Assembly (NCBI GenBank): GCA_037447655.1
Contig: JBBHKE010002788.1
Coordinates: 126,001-186,000, forward strand
DNA length: 60,000 nucleotides
From: Zygnema cylindricum
Lineage: Eukaryota; Streptophyta; Zygnematophyceae; Zygnematales; Zygnemataceae
Direction of reading: 5' to 3'
Shown: piece by piece, positions 41,018-53,666 of the stretch
How the letters are laid out: each line of letters opens with the position of its first letter
How positions within the stretch are numbered: the stretch's first letter is position 1
Position numbers and translations under genes: made by a program
Notes under the pieces: model-generated
Database searches by the model: none
What the model was told of the DNA's origin: nothing
The model's input: the letters and a program-made list of their open reading frames with translations, nothing else

Positions 41018-44000
41018 ATGGCGGCTACAGTAGGGGAGGAGGGAGGGGGTCATGAAACAACCAACGAGAGAGCTCCAACTGATGAGAATCTGAAGACATA
41101 TTTGGACCAGCCAGAGGTAAGGAGTAAAGGAGGAGGAGAAAGAGATCTGAACGATGAAATATAATTGATTCTCTGTGTTTCCTCCGCCCCCTTTTTTTTG
41201 TATACCTCCTCCTGTGTTACCTCTTCTATCACTCATTCCTTTGTCTTTTGCCCTCCTTATTTCCTTCTCTTTTCTTACACACAAACTCACATACAGAAAT
41301 ACAGATGCACATACTTTCACACTTCTTCTCTCTGTCCATTGATTTGCCCTTTGTCTATTTTCATTGTAATGCATTTCAAAACTCGACTCTTTGTCGTTTC
41401 AAAAATTTATAGTATCGTTTTGGATCAAATTCCTATTGCTGTTTTGTAACTTTTGTCTTTTCCTGCATGAAATTTGGTATTTCTTGGAGATTCCTGCTTT
41501 TAATTAATCTTAGTTATTGGCATCTGGAAGATTCTCATGGACTTCATGATCGTTAATCTAGATTAATTCAAGCTAGCAGTGTACATTAAACTGACGCTAA
41601 TCTTAGTTGTATAAACATAATTTTGCACAATGCAGGCAATTCCTGGACTCTTGATTCTAAAAAGTTGTTCGTGGAATCTCTGGCTTTTGTTTGCTGTTGA
41701 TCACAGTTATCCCGCTCTTTTTCATATGAGTATTGTCTCACATTTATTGTTTTCTGCAATTTAAACATATTGCTAACTCCACTTCAGTTATGGTTCTCCT
41801 TTCTCTACTTAGCATAGGTATGAAATAGAGATCAAGTTCTGGTACAGATGAAAGTCTACCAATGAATACTGGAACTTGGGAAGTACCTTTCACTTATTTC
41901 TGGTTCTGATAAAATTAAGCATTAATTTTTGCTGCACTAAACCTCTGTTTAGTGTTTACAGCTCTTAAAATGTGTCCCCAACAATGTCAGGGATTGGTCT
42001 TTTGCATGATGCATAGAACTCTTTCAATTGCATTTACTGTTGTTTGATAGTTCAGAATAATGTTTTTTTTTTTTTTTCTCGCCTTTTTTTGACAACAGCC
42101 ACTGGATTATGCGTCAACCATTGATCCCAGCCATATAATCCGATTAATTCGTCAGCTTTTGCCTGATGTGGTGACAAATAAGGACAATCAATTGCCAGGA
42201 ACAGAGGGAGAGGACGGAAGGAACGGGATTGGATCAGCTGGAAAAGGGGAAGATACAAGTGGAAGTATTCCAAATGGAGGAGAGAAGTTGGCTGCAGAGA
42301 GGATCCACACAGTTTCTATCCAATCAGAATGCTGGAAAGAAGGGCTTGGAAATGGTTCTGCAGAAGAAGAGGAAGAGAGAAGGAGTCTCGAGAAGGTGAA
42401 AGTTTCGGAGGCATTACGAGCCAAAGGACAGACAAAGGAAGTGGAGTTTGGAGAAGGTGATAGGTCAGGGATTGCGGAAATTGGAGGAAAACCAGAAAAG
42501 GAGGATGGGGAGGGAGAAGCATGCGAGAAAGAGAGAGATCGAGGATATAATAAACTTGACACTGCAGTCAGAGGGAAACTAGATGGTATATCTGCAGAGG
42601 GGGAAGGAGTAGAAACTCAAGGAGTAGATGGAAAAGATGGAAGCGAGAACGACTACAGTGCAGGGAGAGAGTTGGAGGAAGATCCAAGGGAAGAAGCTGG
42701 CTGTGTTTTGTGGGATTTAGCAGCCAGTCAAACACATGCAGATTTTCTTGTGAGTTGGTTGTTTACTTCTACCTGTCTTTTGGACTTTTAAGGCGTCTGT
42801 ACAAGGCTGTAGATCTTGTTGGTTTGGTTAAGAAAGTGGTGATCTTTGTCGTTTATTCTCCTTTTTGAATGAGCTAGTTCTGAAGTCGCTGCATTCAGTT
42901 TTTTCTGTTCATAGGAGATTGAATATTCCTTGGGCAAATAGTTGGCCACCTGATCAGCTGGAGAGTTCTGAAAAATACTCTAATTATTTTGTGGCCAGGT
43001 GGAGAACCATATTTTGGAGGTTCTTATGGCGAGTTTGCAGGCACCTTATACAAGTCGAATCAGGGTGAGGCATGGCTAACTCCCTTTTTTGGCCGGTTTT
43101 AACTATCCTCATAAAGCTTTCTTATTAACCATGTTTCCTTCTGGGTTTGCTTATTTGACGGCTGATTTATCCCCAAGATTGTACAGAAAGGGCTACTGTG
43201 AATGTATCATTTTCCATTGAGCTAGACTCTCTGCAGCTTTCATAGTGGTTAATTCTAATCATCTGACAAGAAGAGAGATGGTGCGTTACCCGCCCATTGC
43301 TATTGAAGGAATTTTTGGTGTAAATGCGAAATTAGAATGTGTAACACTAATTTAGCTTCAGGAGACGTGGTGATTGTAGTCCACTCTCTTTAAACAGTGT
43401 TATTAACACTATTTTATGATTTTCTGCCAGAAAAATGTCGTGACAAAATTAGTGTTATTAACTCTAATAGTGACGGGCGGCCTAGCTTCATGGTGCAGTT
43501 TTTTAGAAAGTTTAATATCCATCTGATGTTGCTATAACCTGTCTTAAATAAATGTTATTTTTTTGTCAAATTGCAAATGTCGCGCAATCCAGCTTCATGA
43601 TCGAGATGCCTCGCCAACGCATATTCTATGATGCAGGAGATTTCATTAGGGATCCTTGGGAACCTGGCTTGTCATCCTGGCCCTGAACGAGCTATGGTTC
43701 GAACCAATGGTTTAGTTCAACTTGTTGTGCAGCAACTTTTTGATGACGATCCTCCTAGTCTCATAGAGACTTGCAGGTGCGATACTGAACAGAAACCTCA
43801 ACGTTTTCCCTCTTTGATGCTGTACAGAGTCTTCCTTTTTGTTATCAGATGATTGTTCAGAATTAAATCGGATTCAGGTTGAGACTGAGATTGACATTGA
43901 GATTGCGATTGAGGTTGAGATTGAGATTGAAATTGAGATTCGGATTCATATTCAGATTCAGATTCAGATCGCAAGCTGAGACTTATCAGTACTGAGATTT

Positions 44001-44334
44001 GTCTAATTTCTAGGTTTCTCTTTTATTCTATCGTAAATTTTGCCTCCATTGTTTTCCTCTGGCGTGGGTTCAGTGTTTGGGACTCGAACTTCGTTTTACC
44101 TTCTAGACATTGTTGCTCTCAGTCCATTCTTTCTTTTTTCTTTCATCTCCTTGTCCTCGCCCTTCATAGCCTTCACTGACCGTTTAAGTCTTCAGTATGG
44201 TGCATGACATCATCTGGTCGTTCTCTCAACCTCCCTGATTCTGCTCCTCTTTTTGCCTGATTTTCTCATCGTTTTTTTTCTCTTGCTTTTGATGTCAGCA
44301 CTTTTCTTTGTCCCTTCTCTCTCGCATACCATGA

Positions 44335-44393
<59 letters not shown>

Positions 44394-47300
44394 CCTCCCC
44401 CTCTCATGCCATTGATTCTTTCTCTCCCTCTCTTGCTCCCTTCTCGTTTCAGGTTATTAAGTGCTGGTCTGCATAGTGAAGAGGCTTCTGCTTGGGTGGC
44501 TGCCATTGACTCGGAAGACATACTTGGCCGGATTATGTGGATGGCCGCAAACACAATGCACGCCCAACTGTTAGAGAAGGTAGGACACAAAAGACTTGTT
44601 CTCCATAACGAGTTATCACGAGTTCTAATGACTGCAATAGACATATTTTATCAGATCTCATGTGTTGGTGCCGATTCAATGGAATTTAGGGCTCTTGACG
44701 GGTCTTGATTTGTACTCAATAACCTTGACTGACCCTAAAAACCCTTTAAATTACTTCAAATGTGATTTGTGTCTACAGAGCACAGAACTTCTTCTGGCGA
44801 TGGTAGATGGGAGAAGGGATGCAACATCTTCTCCACTTTTGCCTGGATTACTGAGACTTGGGCTTCCTGAGCTTTTGACGGACCTCATGGCGGGTGAATT
44901 GACTTCAGTCACAGAAGGCACATCATCTCATGGGTAAGATAAATACTTTTCATGAAGCAATGAAGAATATTTCAGTTGAATTGAGAACCCCAGGAACGTC
45001 TAGCCTATTTGTGATTTTTCTTAAAAGTGAATTTACAAACTCCAAATATGGAATATTTTGATTCATTTTTACAAAGTTTAGATCAAATGGAATTTTCTGG
45101 CCTTCTTGACACAGATTCATGTCAAGACTATGTCTATACGCATCATATTACGTCATGTCAAATCATATCATGTCATGTCTTGTCATGTTCTGTTGTATCC
45201 TATCCTATCCTATCCTATCCTATCGCATCCTATCGTATGGTGTGGTATGGTATGGTATGGTATGGTATGGTATGGTATTGTATCGTATTGTATGGTATTG
45301 TATCATATCATATCGTATCATATTGTACCATACCCATGCCCATACCCTACCCTACCCTACCCTACTCTACCTTACAGTATGGTACCGTACTGTATTACCT
45401 TGAACATTGATTATCCAATTACCTGGACAACTCGGTCGTCGAATTGGTGCAGATCTGTCTAATATATATGAGGCATTTGGATGTTGTAGTTCCTGGATGC
45501 TCTCCTTTTCAAAGTCTATTTACCCTGACAAGAATTCACTGGATTTCTTTGTTGTTGGTATTTAATGGCATAGAAGTATAGGTTTGTTTGGCCAAGGAAA
45601 CCAAATTTGCTGGGTTTATGGTGTATGCCAATGTGATCAGTCGCATCAAAGCCACTAAAGTAATTGCATGAGGGTATGAGCATGTCTAGTTCAAGGTTTC
45701 ACTGTGAAACTGTGATCATGGCCATGGAAAAATTCGGTCTGCTGATTAGTATATATATATATTTTTTTCGCAGGGATCTCGTATTGGATATCGTTCTTCA
45801 GATTACAGAAGCTCTTTCACTTTCTGACGATTGTGCAGAAAAGCTGGCGGCTGATCGCAAGCTTTTTTCATTGGCTTGTCAAGTAGTTCGCCTTTCAGAA
45901 AGGGAGGAGGTATTTCCAAAGTCACTTCTCTGTTCCACCGAAAAATACGCGTGTTCAAACCTCTGTTTGAGGCAGTGAGTATTAATTTCAAAGCAGATTG
46001 AAGGAAATAGAGAGTTTTTTTACAGCATTTACTTCTGAATGAAATTTATATTATTTAAATCCTGAATGAAATCTGTCTAAATTTTACTCTCTGCCTTGGT
46101 ATGTTTGAGTATTTTGTGGTTCCAGCGTGTTCACCTTTCTATGGGACACGTGTGTGCCTATCTAACTCCCTTATCTCGTCGAATAATCTCAATGTACTCG
46201 CTTGTTACTCTATTCTGGGATATTTGGCAGATTGGGCCTTCTGCTATAACTGCCACAGTGCTTGTGGCTAATCTTTTGGCAGAGGACATCAGTCTAATTC
46301 ATGAGCTTGCTCACGGTGTGTTTACCTCTCTCTTGCCTTTTTTTCTTCCTTGGAGGTTCTCTCTTTCTCTGCCTTTTGATTCCTCTCCTCCCCCCTGTCT
46401 TTCTCTCCCTCTCTCCTGCCTCTTTCTCCCTCCCTTTCTCTACTCTCCTCTTTCTTTCACTCACTCATTTTCTCGCGTTTCCGTTCTTTGTGGGGTTATC
46501 AAGTTTTATTTAGGGTTTTGCTTGTTCCGTTGACATCCAGTTCAATAATTGGACCATACCGATTGTGTTAGTTCTATTGCCCATTTCACTGGATTTCAAA
46601 AAGCTCTGAGATAGAGTTGAAACCATTTGAGCTGAAAGTGGAATCCCTCAATGAAACATTCTCTCACTATGAGATTCTTTTGACGAATGCATGTCAGGTT
46701 CCATGCCTTAAAAGAGAGTTTTCATTTCTGCATTCCCCTTGGAGTTATTTTCCCTGAAAACTCTAGAAATAACCCTGGGATCCTTAGAAAACAACCCAGG
46801 AGAACTCCAAGAAAAACCTGAAACTCGCAATTCCCCTGAATTTACTTGGACGTTCCACAGATTTTGTAGTAGCTGGTCGCCTCTTCTCTCTAATACCAGT
46901 AGCTGGGGAATGATCTAATAGAAATTTTATACCCTGAAAGCTCTGGAAAAAAATCCTGAAATACTTGCATGTTCCTTTTGCAGATGTCGTATTGGCTGGT
47001 TGTCTCCTCTCTCTCATTCCGGGAGCTAGAGACGATCCTGGAGCTCGAAATGCCCTTTGGAGTATTCTGGGACGCATGTGTCGGGGCCTGGCAACTCCGT
47101 CCAAAGGAGAGGACACATGTGGGCTGGCAGGAATGGCTGCCGTTTTGGCAGAAAGCTGCTGTATTGTTTTGGAGGATTTGAAGGAACATCGCGAGGAAGA
47201 TTTGGAGGAGGACGAGGACAGGGCGAAAGCTGGCCACGATGTGTCGACTAGCACGAGCCGAGGATTGGAGGCCAAACTCGTCACTGTATCCCACATCAAA

Positions 47301-48242
47301 CTTTTGCTTCTTTTGTTGGACATCTTTTTCTTTTTCTTTTGTGTCTCTTGAACTTTTTGTTCATCACCGTTTATGACAGCTCGCTAGCTTCTAGAATTGT
47401 GTCTCAGGATCACCTTTACGCCTGTTACTCAATGTCCTTCACTTTTGTTATCCATCGATGGTTAACCTCTATGCCTGGTTGTTCTGACTGGGGATTCGTA
47501 TCGAGCACAATTTCTGATAATCAATGATCGGTAACTTTGAAGTCCCAGATAACCGATCATCGTCTCGATATACACATCAAATTTTATCGATGATAAATCA
47601 TAATATGAAAAGCCAAAACTACTTTCAAATAGCAATACACAATTAAAACGTGATTTAATTTTACTTATTTCTAGTTCCTGAACGTTTTGGTTACCCGATG
47701 CTCGAATGTAATCGGATATATATGTCACCAAATACCAAGTACGGTACAGCCGGTACTTCTGTACTATATCGTGCATATTAAAATTTCAAAAAACTGGAAC
47801 AAGTGATAGATAATGAGTATCGCTGTCGCAGATCACCGGCCAGGCAACCGATACGGCATGAATCCCTAGTTTTGACAGTTTGACGAGGTTTGATGGAAGT
47901 TAAGGAAGCTTTTTGATGTTTTATCTGATTGGCTTGTTTTTTGAGTCGCCAGGCGTTGTTGCCCGGCATTCAGAAGAGGAACATTGTAAGACCATTCCAC
48001 ATTTCCTTTTCATTTCTGTAAGACCTTGACTATGGATTTAGGCAAACAACATGGTCCTCATTATGGAGCAATGGGTGAAGACTCGTGGCCAATCAAATGG
48101 CCAAACTGGACAGCTGTTGACAGCTGTCCAAAGAGCTTGCAGCCAGCTTAGAAAATATGTCACTTTGAGTCAGACACAAATCCAGACTCTAAGAGAAGGA
48201 GAGCGACATCCCGGATCGCGGATAGCCACAGGGATGGGATAA
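41018..48242 (+). CDS. SAAL1-like ARM/HEAT-repeat protein, 11 exons
   Basis: Exons: 41018-41116, 42099-42749, 42999-43064, 43637-43776, 44453-44579, 44779-44933, 45774-45909, 46231-46315, 46984-47285, 47953-47985, 48042-48242. Each border is GT-AG and phases join throughout (1995 bases, 664 residues). Exon 2 starts PLDYASTIDPSHIIRLIRQLLP, has a long acidic Glu/Gly-rich insert, then CVLWDLAASQTHADFL. Exon 4 reads EISLGILGNLACHPGPERAM and LFDDDPPSLIETCR, close to animal SAAL1 (EICVGILGNMAC, LYDSDPPTLLETSR). Later exons are helical repeats (LRLGLPELLTDLM, ITATVLVANLLAEDISL). The last exons give ALLPGIQKRNI and LIMEQWVKTRG, as expected for the SAAL1 C-terminus. Without the donor at 47286 the frame ends at 47351 in a Leu/Phe-rich tail, which I consider less likely. 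Molecular role in plants is unknown. Confidence 0.88.
43289..43481. mobile_element. MITE-like inverted repeat in intron 3 of the SAAL1-like gene
   Basis: The left end CCCGCCCATTGCTATTGAAGG and the inverse of the right end GGCCGCCCGTCACTATTAGAG match in most positions, and resemble the CACCGCCAATCGCTATTAGCG ends at 7919. Inner words AACACTAATTT and AATTAGTGTT are also inverted. It is an old copy of that family or a relative. Confidence 0.5.
43880..43975. repeat. GATTGA / CAGATT hexanucleotide repeat in intron 4
   Basis: A run of GAGATTGAGATTGCGATTGAGGTT... passing into TTCAGATTCAGATTCAGAT, about 16 imperfect units, within the 676-base intron 43777-44452. Confidence 0.85.
44340..44389. repeat. 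(CT)n microsatellite in intron 4
   Basis: About 50 bases of TC repeats, 60 bases before the exon 5 acceptor (TTTCAG at 44447-44452), so it extends the pyrimidine-rich region upstream of the splice site. Confidence 0.95.
45140..45380. repeat. Pentanucleotide repeat series in intron 6
   Basis: Consecutive blocks of ATCATGTC, TATCC, TATGG, TATTG/TATCG, TATCA and CCTAC repeats, each drifting into the next by single base changes. The intron is 44934-45773. Tyrosine- and serine-rich reading frames across it are artefacts. Confidence 0.9.
47480..47600. mobile_element. Possible hAT-like remnant in intron 9 of the SAAL1-like gene
   Basis: ATGATCGGTAAC, AGATAACCGATCATCG and TTTTATCGATGATAAATC resemble the subterminal words of the hAT-like family. 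No termini or duplication are recognisable. Confidence 0.25.
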
Positions 48243-49584
48243 CAGAGGGCAGCCATTGGTCAGTTGCAAAATTTGTTTTTCAATGATTCCACGGACTCTC
48301 TTCTCTGTACAAACATTGCTGTGCTCCTCGAGCTTTTTATTCTGTTCGATGGGCCAGGATTGGTTAAAGGTAGTTTCCATGGCAAAACTTTGGTTGTCCA
48401 GAAGAGCGATGGTTGGATAGAGGTAGTATTAGTAGGCTATTATACATTAGTAGGAAGTTACAGTTTTCTATGTCGGTCAGTTACCTATTACGGATGTTTC
48501 TCAGTTTAGACACTGTTGAGAGTCTCTCTTTTTTAGCTGGATATTTTTTGACACTGCGTGGGTAGGATGCTCAGGGCTTCTTTTTAGTTTAGAGCTTGGC
48601 GCAAAATGGTGCCTTATATGTTAGTGACGCTTTGAAGATATCCTACATGGAGGGGTGTGCTTTATTGTGGGCGTCCTTCCTAAATATCGCATCAATGGTT
48701 CTCCAATTGCTTAGAAAGGGTGCAACTGCTTTTTTTGCCGAGGAAGGGAAGTCATATTTTGGTCTCCTCTAGTGTCGAGGAAGAAGAGCTCGCGCCTCTC
48801 TCGTCTGTTCTGTTTAAGGATGGAATCGGTCGATTGTAAAGAATCTGTGTGTGAAGTCGGCTCTTTCTTTTTTGCTTTTGGGCTGCGTTTTTGGTGATCT
48901 TTGTACTTGAAAAAAATGTTGATTGGACGGTTGGTTCAACGAAACAGTCGCTCGTATACTCCAAGGAGGTAGCTTACACGTGTCAAGAAACCCTAATAAC
49001 CCTAAAACCCAAAAAAAAACCCTAATATTGCATAAGTTTACTGACAGACAGCACATGGACTATTATTCACGTGTTAAAGTAGAGGATTTTGCAAGAAGCT
49101 GGAAAGCTGGCAGAACTATTGGAATGAAAGTCCACTCAAACTGCAACTGTCGAATTTACTGTGAGCCAGATGATGGCAAATACATCCGACATCATTTTAA
49201 TGTGTTCGTGTTGCTTTTCTTTGATTTTTTTTGACCTGCTTGTAGCTTTTTCAGTTTTGGCCACGCCACCCCTTTTGTTCCTTTGGACTCAAGATGGTAT
49301 ACCATAGCGCTTCTAAATTCAATTTGCTGCTTTTAAACTTAACACAAAGTATAGAAAGATTGGATGTTGTATAGAGTGGTCATCAGTTTGGGCTTGAACT
49401 ATTTTGTCTATCGTGAAGGCAAAACGGACTTACTCTTAAAGTGCGCATTTCTGCAATCGTCCATTCTAATTGTATGAACGTTTAAAGGTTCATCCCAGGT
49501 TTTTCCGGTTTCCAATGCTGAATGTGAAAATGTCATTCATACATGGTCTGTACTTTATCTCTGTGCAGTCGTATTCTGTCTTAA
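48243..49584. other. 3' flank of the SAAL1-like gene, no further gene recognised
   Basis: Unique sequence. A 103-residue frame at 48923-49234 has the non-repetitive part FTDRQHMDYYSRVKVEDF and is the only candidate for an exon. I do not recognise it, and splice borders are not evident. Confidence 0.4.
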
Positions 49585-50224
49585 GGGTACTTTCGCATGT
49601 AACCGAAACTTAGTCTTGTAACTTTGTTTTTTAGCGAAGATTTCTCGTACAACTTTTAGAGCATTCGGATGTAAGCGCAAATAACTTTACTTAAAAAGGT
49701 GACTTACGTAGACGTGTACGAAACAGTGTGACAGATGAAGTGGTACAAAAAATGAGGCGAAACTTCCACTCAGCTTCAATTGAGGCGTCTCTCCACACAC
49801 TGACAATTTTTGTATTCTCTGTACGCCACATTGTCGACGTGGAGGCTTTCAACACATTGCCGTGCTGATCACGCCACAGAACGCCCTTCTCTTCTCTACC
49901 ATGTCGTGTCTTATTACTTTCCACCATCCACTTTCACCATTTTTGCAAAAACGGATTCAAAGCATATCAACATAGTGTAATGAAATAGGGAAGGACGACA
50001 AACATTTATTTACTGTCTTCTATACATCAATGTATGTTCAAACTTGCATGTGATATTGGCAAATGTTGTTGGGTAATGAAAACAAAATATTGCAAAGGGA
50101 GTTTAAACACATTATATGCCTCAAAAGCCAAAGAGGTAACATGAAATAAACGAGGAAAAACAATTTACATATGTAATTTTCTGCTCGTTTTTACTGTAGA
50201 ACTGTTCACAATCATAAATAATTT

Positions 50225-50580
50225 GTTAATTTCAGTTTAATGCACTGTAGTTTTCCTCTTGTTATGACTTTTCTAGAGCTTACAATCTGAACTATTTTCT
50301 TATTTTCAGTTCAGTACACACTTTGACACTATTTCATGGTTATTTTCGGCTCATTATAATTGTTTGAACAGTTTACAATCTGAACTGTATTTCCTTTTTC
50401 AGTATTCCTCCATTCAGTTCGATACGCAGTTTTGACACTATTTCAAGGTTGTTTTCGCTCATTGTAACTGTTTGAACAACTTACAATGTGAACTAATTTC
50501 CTATTTACAGTTTAGTACACAGTTTTCACAATATATCATGGTTGCTTTCGGCTCATTATAAACTGAACTACATTCTAAAC
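50225..50580. repeat. Tandem repeat, unit about 93-108 bp
   Basis: CTTACAATCTGAACT, CAGTTCAGTACACA, TTTGACACTATTTCATGGTT and TTTTCGGCTCATTATAA recur in that order three times and partly a fourth (TACAATCTGAA at 50281 and 50374, TACAATGTGAA at 50482). Confidence 0.8.
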
Positions 50581-51295
50581 ATGAACTAAGCATTCTACTC
50601 TTTTATTTGATATATTGACATTAAATGTTGTTAAAAAAGGAAATTAAATTGAAATCGACAGGTTGTTGCTTTTATTTTGGGGTGCATTTATAGACGAAAG
50701 TGGAATTCATGGTATTAGGAAAACGACATGTTTCATACATGAAATTCATCTCAACTTCCACACTTACGCAAGTGAAACCATTATAGATTAATTAAAAAGG
50801 TGAAATTGGAATATAACATTGAAATATGCCTACTCAAAATTAGAAACTGTATTGATTTTAACATTAAAAGTTGCCAATATTTTTCAGGGTGGATCAAGAA
50901 CAGAAGAAGCAACATTTGGTGATGATAATTCAAAATTTGTCACTTGTCTTGATAACGACCATCCAAATTGTCATGAAAACGTTTTTGGCGTCCATATTTG
51001 ACGACCGACAAATTTGAAAAATAACTCAAACGGCTATAACGAAAATGGTGGCCGACATTACAACTAGGTTTTGATATGTTGCATGTACAGGGGCGACATT
51101 TAGTCTACTTTTTTCTCAAGATTATACTTTTTTGAACAATTTTATCTTTTTTGGGTTTAGCAAAATAACTTATGTTGCAGATGTTTAGTGTGATCTATAA
51201 CATTCAAATTTCAGTCGAATAGCAAAGCCAACCTTTTTGTTTTATGTTTTCTTACATTTGGCATACAATTTCTAGTGTTTGTGTTTTAATTTGTA

Positions 51296-51672
51296 TATAT
51301 TGGCCATGTCTTTGTCTCTTGTTTCTTGTGACAATCCTCCTCTATCGCTCTTTGTTGCTGCCTCTATCTCTTTATCACTTTTTTGTCTTTTGCCTTTCTG
51401 TGTCTCTCCATCATGTATTTCTTTGTCTTGTCTTTCTGACTATCACGTTTCTCTTTGTCTTATCTCTTTGTCTCTTTGTCTCTGTCTCACTGTATTTCTC
51501 TGTCTTGTGTCTTTGTCTCTATCTGTCCTTGTTGTATCTGCCTCGGTATCTTTGTCTCTTTTATTATGCTCTGTCTTTGTGTTTTTGACTCTATGTCTCG
51601 TCTCTTGTCTCTCTATCTCTGTATGCGTCTCTCTGTCTCTGTGTCTTCTTTGTCTTGCTGTCGATTCCATGT
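51296..51672. repeat. TCTTTGTCTCTGTCTC-rich tract (left arm of an inverted pair)
   Basis: Degenerate repeats of CTTTGTCTCTGTCT. The inverse word set (GACAGAGACAAAG) fills 52262-52790. Reading frames here are low-complexity artefacts. Confidence 0.8.
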
Positions 51673-51803
51673 GTTACAAGTTATAAATTTCAACTACAGT
51701 TGTTCCCAGTTTCAGTTTTCACAATTGTTCCCTGCTACTGGACAGTCAATTTCCATTACCATCTGAATTATTTTCCAAGGGAATTACTGTTACTGCTAAG
51801 CCA

Positions 51804-51897
51804 CATCTTTCATTAGCATATGTTCTCATTTATAATTTCCAGTTAACAGTATCTTTCATTAGCATATGTTCTCATTTATAATTTCCAGTTAACAGTT
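51804..51897. repeat. Perfect 47-bp tandem duplication
   Basis: ATCTTTCATTAGCATATGTT...TTTCCAGTTAACAGT occurs at 51804-51850 and again immediately after at 51851-51897. Confidence 0.95.
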
Positions 51898-52261
51898 TTC
51901 AGTAAGTGGTCAATTACCTTTGTCACTTACATCTTTCAATTGTTGAGGTGTTTACCTTACTTGCTGAAATTGACTAATTTCCATGTTTGAGAAATGTTTG
52001 ATGACTTAAATTTGTCAATTGCAGTTGCGGTTCTTAGTAACATCAATCACATGCTTACCATACTCGGTATAAAACAAAAATGTATTGTTCCATTAACAAT
52101 AATGCTCAAATTTAAGGATTGAAGTACCATATTAATTTTGTTGACTTACAGTAAATAAACAGTTAATGGAAACACTTGTTACATCAATCAATTATAGTGC
52201 TCAGCTACGGAATTCGGATGGTTTAAGTGCGGAAACAAACTTTATAACAACTCCAAAAATG

Positions 52262-52790
52262 CACCACGACTACAAACAAGATAAAAGAGACAGGGCAGAG
52301 AGACACAAGACAAAAAGACAGAAACAGAGAGACGGATACATAGAGACCAAGAGAAAAAGTAAGAAACAAAAGACGATACAAATACATGGACAGAGACAAG
52401 ATACAGAGACAAGCACAGACAGACAAGATACACAGACAGAGATAGACATAATCATAGACAGAAAACAGAGACAGTCTGGGATAGAGACAGACAAGATACA
52501 GAGACAGAATATACAGAACAAAGACAGAGAAAAGACAGAGACAGAGAAAAGCCAGTGACTGGGACAAAGACAGAGACAAAGCCAGACTCACACAAACAGA
52601 GACAGAGAAAAGACGGAGTAAGAGTTGACAGAGTAAGACTAATACAGACAGAGAGAGTGAAAAGAGACGTTAGACAAGAGACACAGAAAAGAGACGTTAG
52701 ACAAGCGACAGCTACGGAGAAAAACACGGAGATACATAGAGAGAGATGGAGCCAGATACAAAGATAGAGAGACATAGAGGTTAACAAGAG
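52262..52790. repeat. GACAGAGACAAA-rich tract (right arm of an inverted pair)
   Basis: About 530 bases of ACAGAGACA-type repeats, inverse in sense to 51296-51672. Contains a 29-base duplication AAGAGACGTTAGACAAG... at about 52663-52710. Confidence 0.8.
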
Positions 52791-53585
52791 ACGAGAAAAA
52801 ATAGGAAAAATATATTAAATATCTTTTTGATGTTTATAAAGATTACATAATTCTCAAACTCACCCTTTTAGTTTTCCAAAGATATAAAGTATTGAAAATA
52901 AAGGCATCCACAAATATTTTTCCAGAAAAATTTACCTCTATTCCTTCCGAAAAAAAAAATTAAAAAAAAACACACCTCAATAACATTATGCCATGTCTTC
53001 CTTTTTCTTCGTAATCTCATCGGAATTGGTTTTAATGTTACCTTATAAAAAATCTAACACCTTCTCATGATTTTAGCATTCCAAGTTATTACCTAGCTTT
53101 TCTAACTATAAAAATTCCTTGGAATAAAGTTTAGGAAGAATTAGTTTGTGGGACTCGTCACATTATGCAGCGGCGGAGTTTGTGTAGTGAATAGTCGACT
53201 CAGGCTTGTAGGGCTCGTTACGCTTTTTGGTGGGGGACTTTGGGATGCAACCACAGGACCAAAAGTCATAGAAGGAGGAATTGTGCGTAGACATTGTGGA
53301 CTACGGATTAAAAGCTCCTCTATGTTGTTCGCGTTCGGAACGCATGGAGCGTCATGTTCTCCAACATGTTATCTACGAATTGAGTAAAAAACATGCAACA
53401 AATTAATGGAAAAATGACAAAAAATGGCATAGATTAGGACAGGTTGAAGATATTCTTCACACATTGGGAAGGTTTGGGTCAGATTTTCAGGGTATTATGA
53501 TATATTGATGAAGATTAAGGGTTTTTTAGAGAGAAAGAGAGAGGGAGAGAAAGAGAGTAGAGAGAGTGAGAGAGAGATAGAGAGA
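52791..53585. other. AT-rich stretch, no gene recognised
   Basis: No coding recognised. A frame at 53148-53387 contains an imperfect internal duplication (GLVTLCSGG / GLVTLFGGG) but has no family resemblance. A GAGAGA tract lies at 53529-53586, just before the TA repeat. Confidence 0.4.

Positions 53586-53588
<3 letters not shown>

Positions 53589-53664
<76 letters not shown>
53589..53664. repeat. (TA)n microsatellite
   Basis: About 76 bases of uninterrupted TA. Confidence 0.97.

Positions 53665-53666
<2 letters not shown>

Noticed and set aside
45340-45366. CCCTA repeat as interstitial telomere
   Set aside because: The unit is five bases (CCTAC), not the plant CCCTAAA, and it grades into neighbouring pentamers.
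45027-45462. Overlapping Tyr/Ser-rich frames of 94 to 127 residues
   Set aside because: They come from pentanucleotide repeats inside intron 6 of the SAAL1-like gene.
48923-49234. 103-residue frame as a gene
   Set aside because: Part of it looks non-repetitive, but there are no clear splice borders, no family match and no neighbouring exons.
51443-52591. Arg/Thr/Asp-rich and Ser/Leu/Cys-rich frames
   Set aside because: They are products of GACAGAGACA and TCTTTGTCTC repeats.
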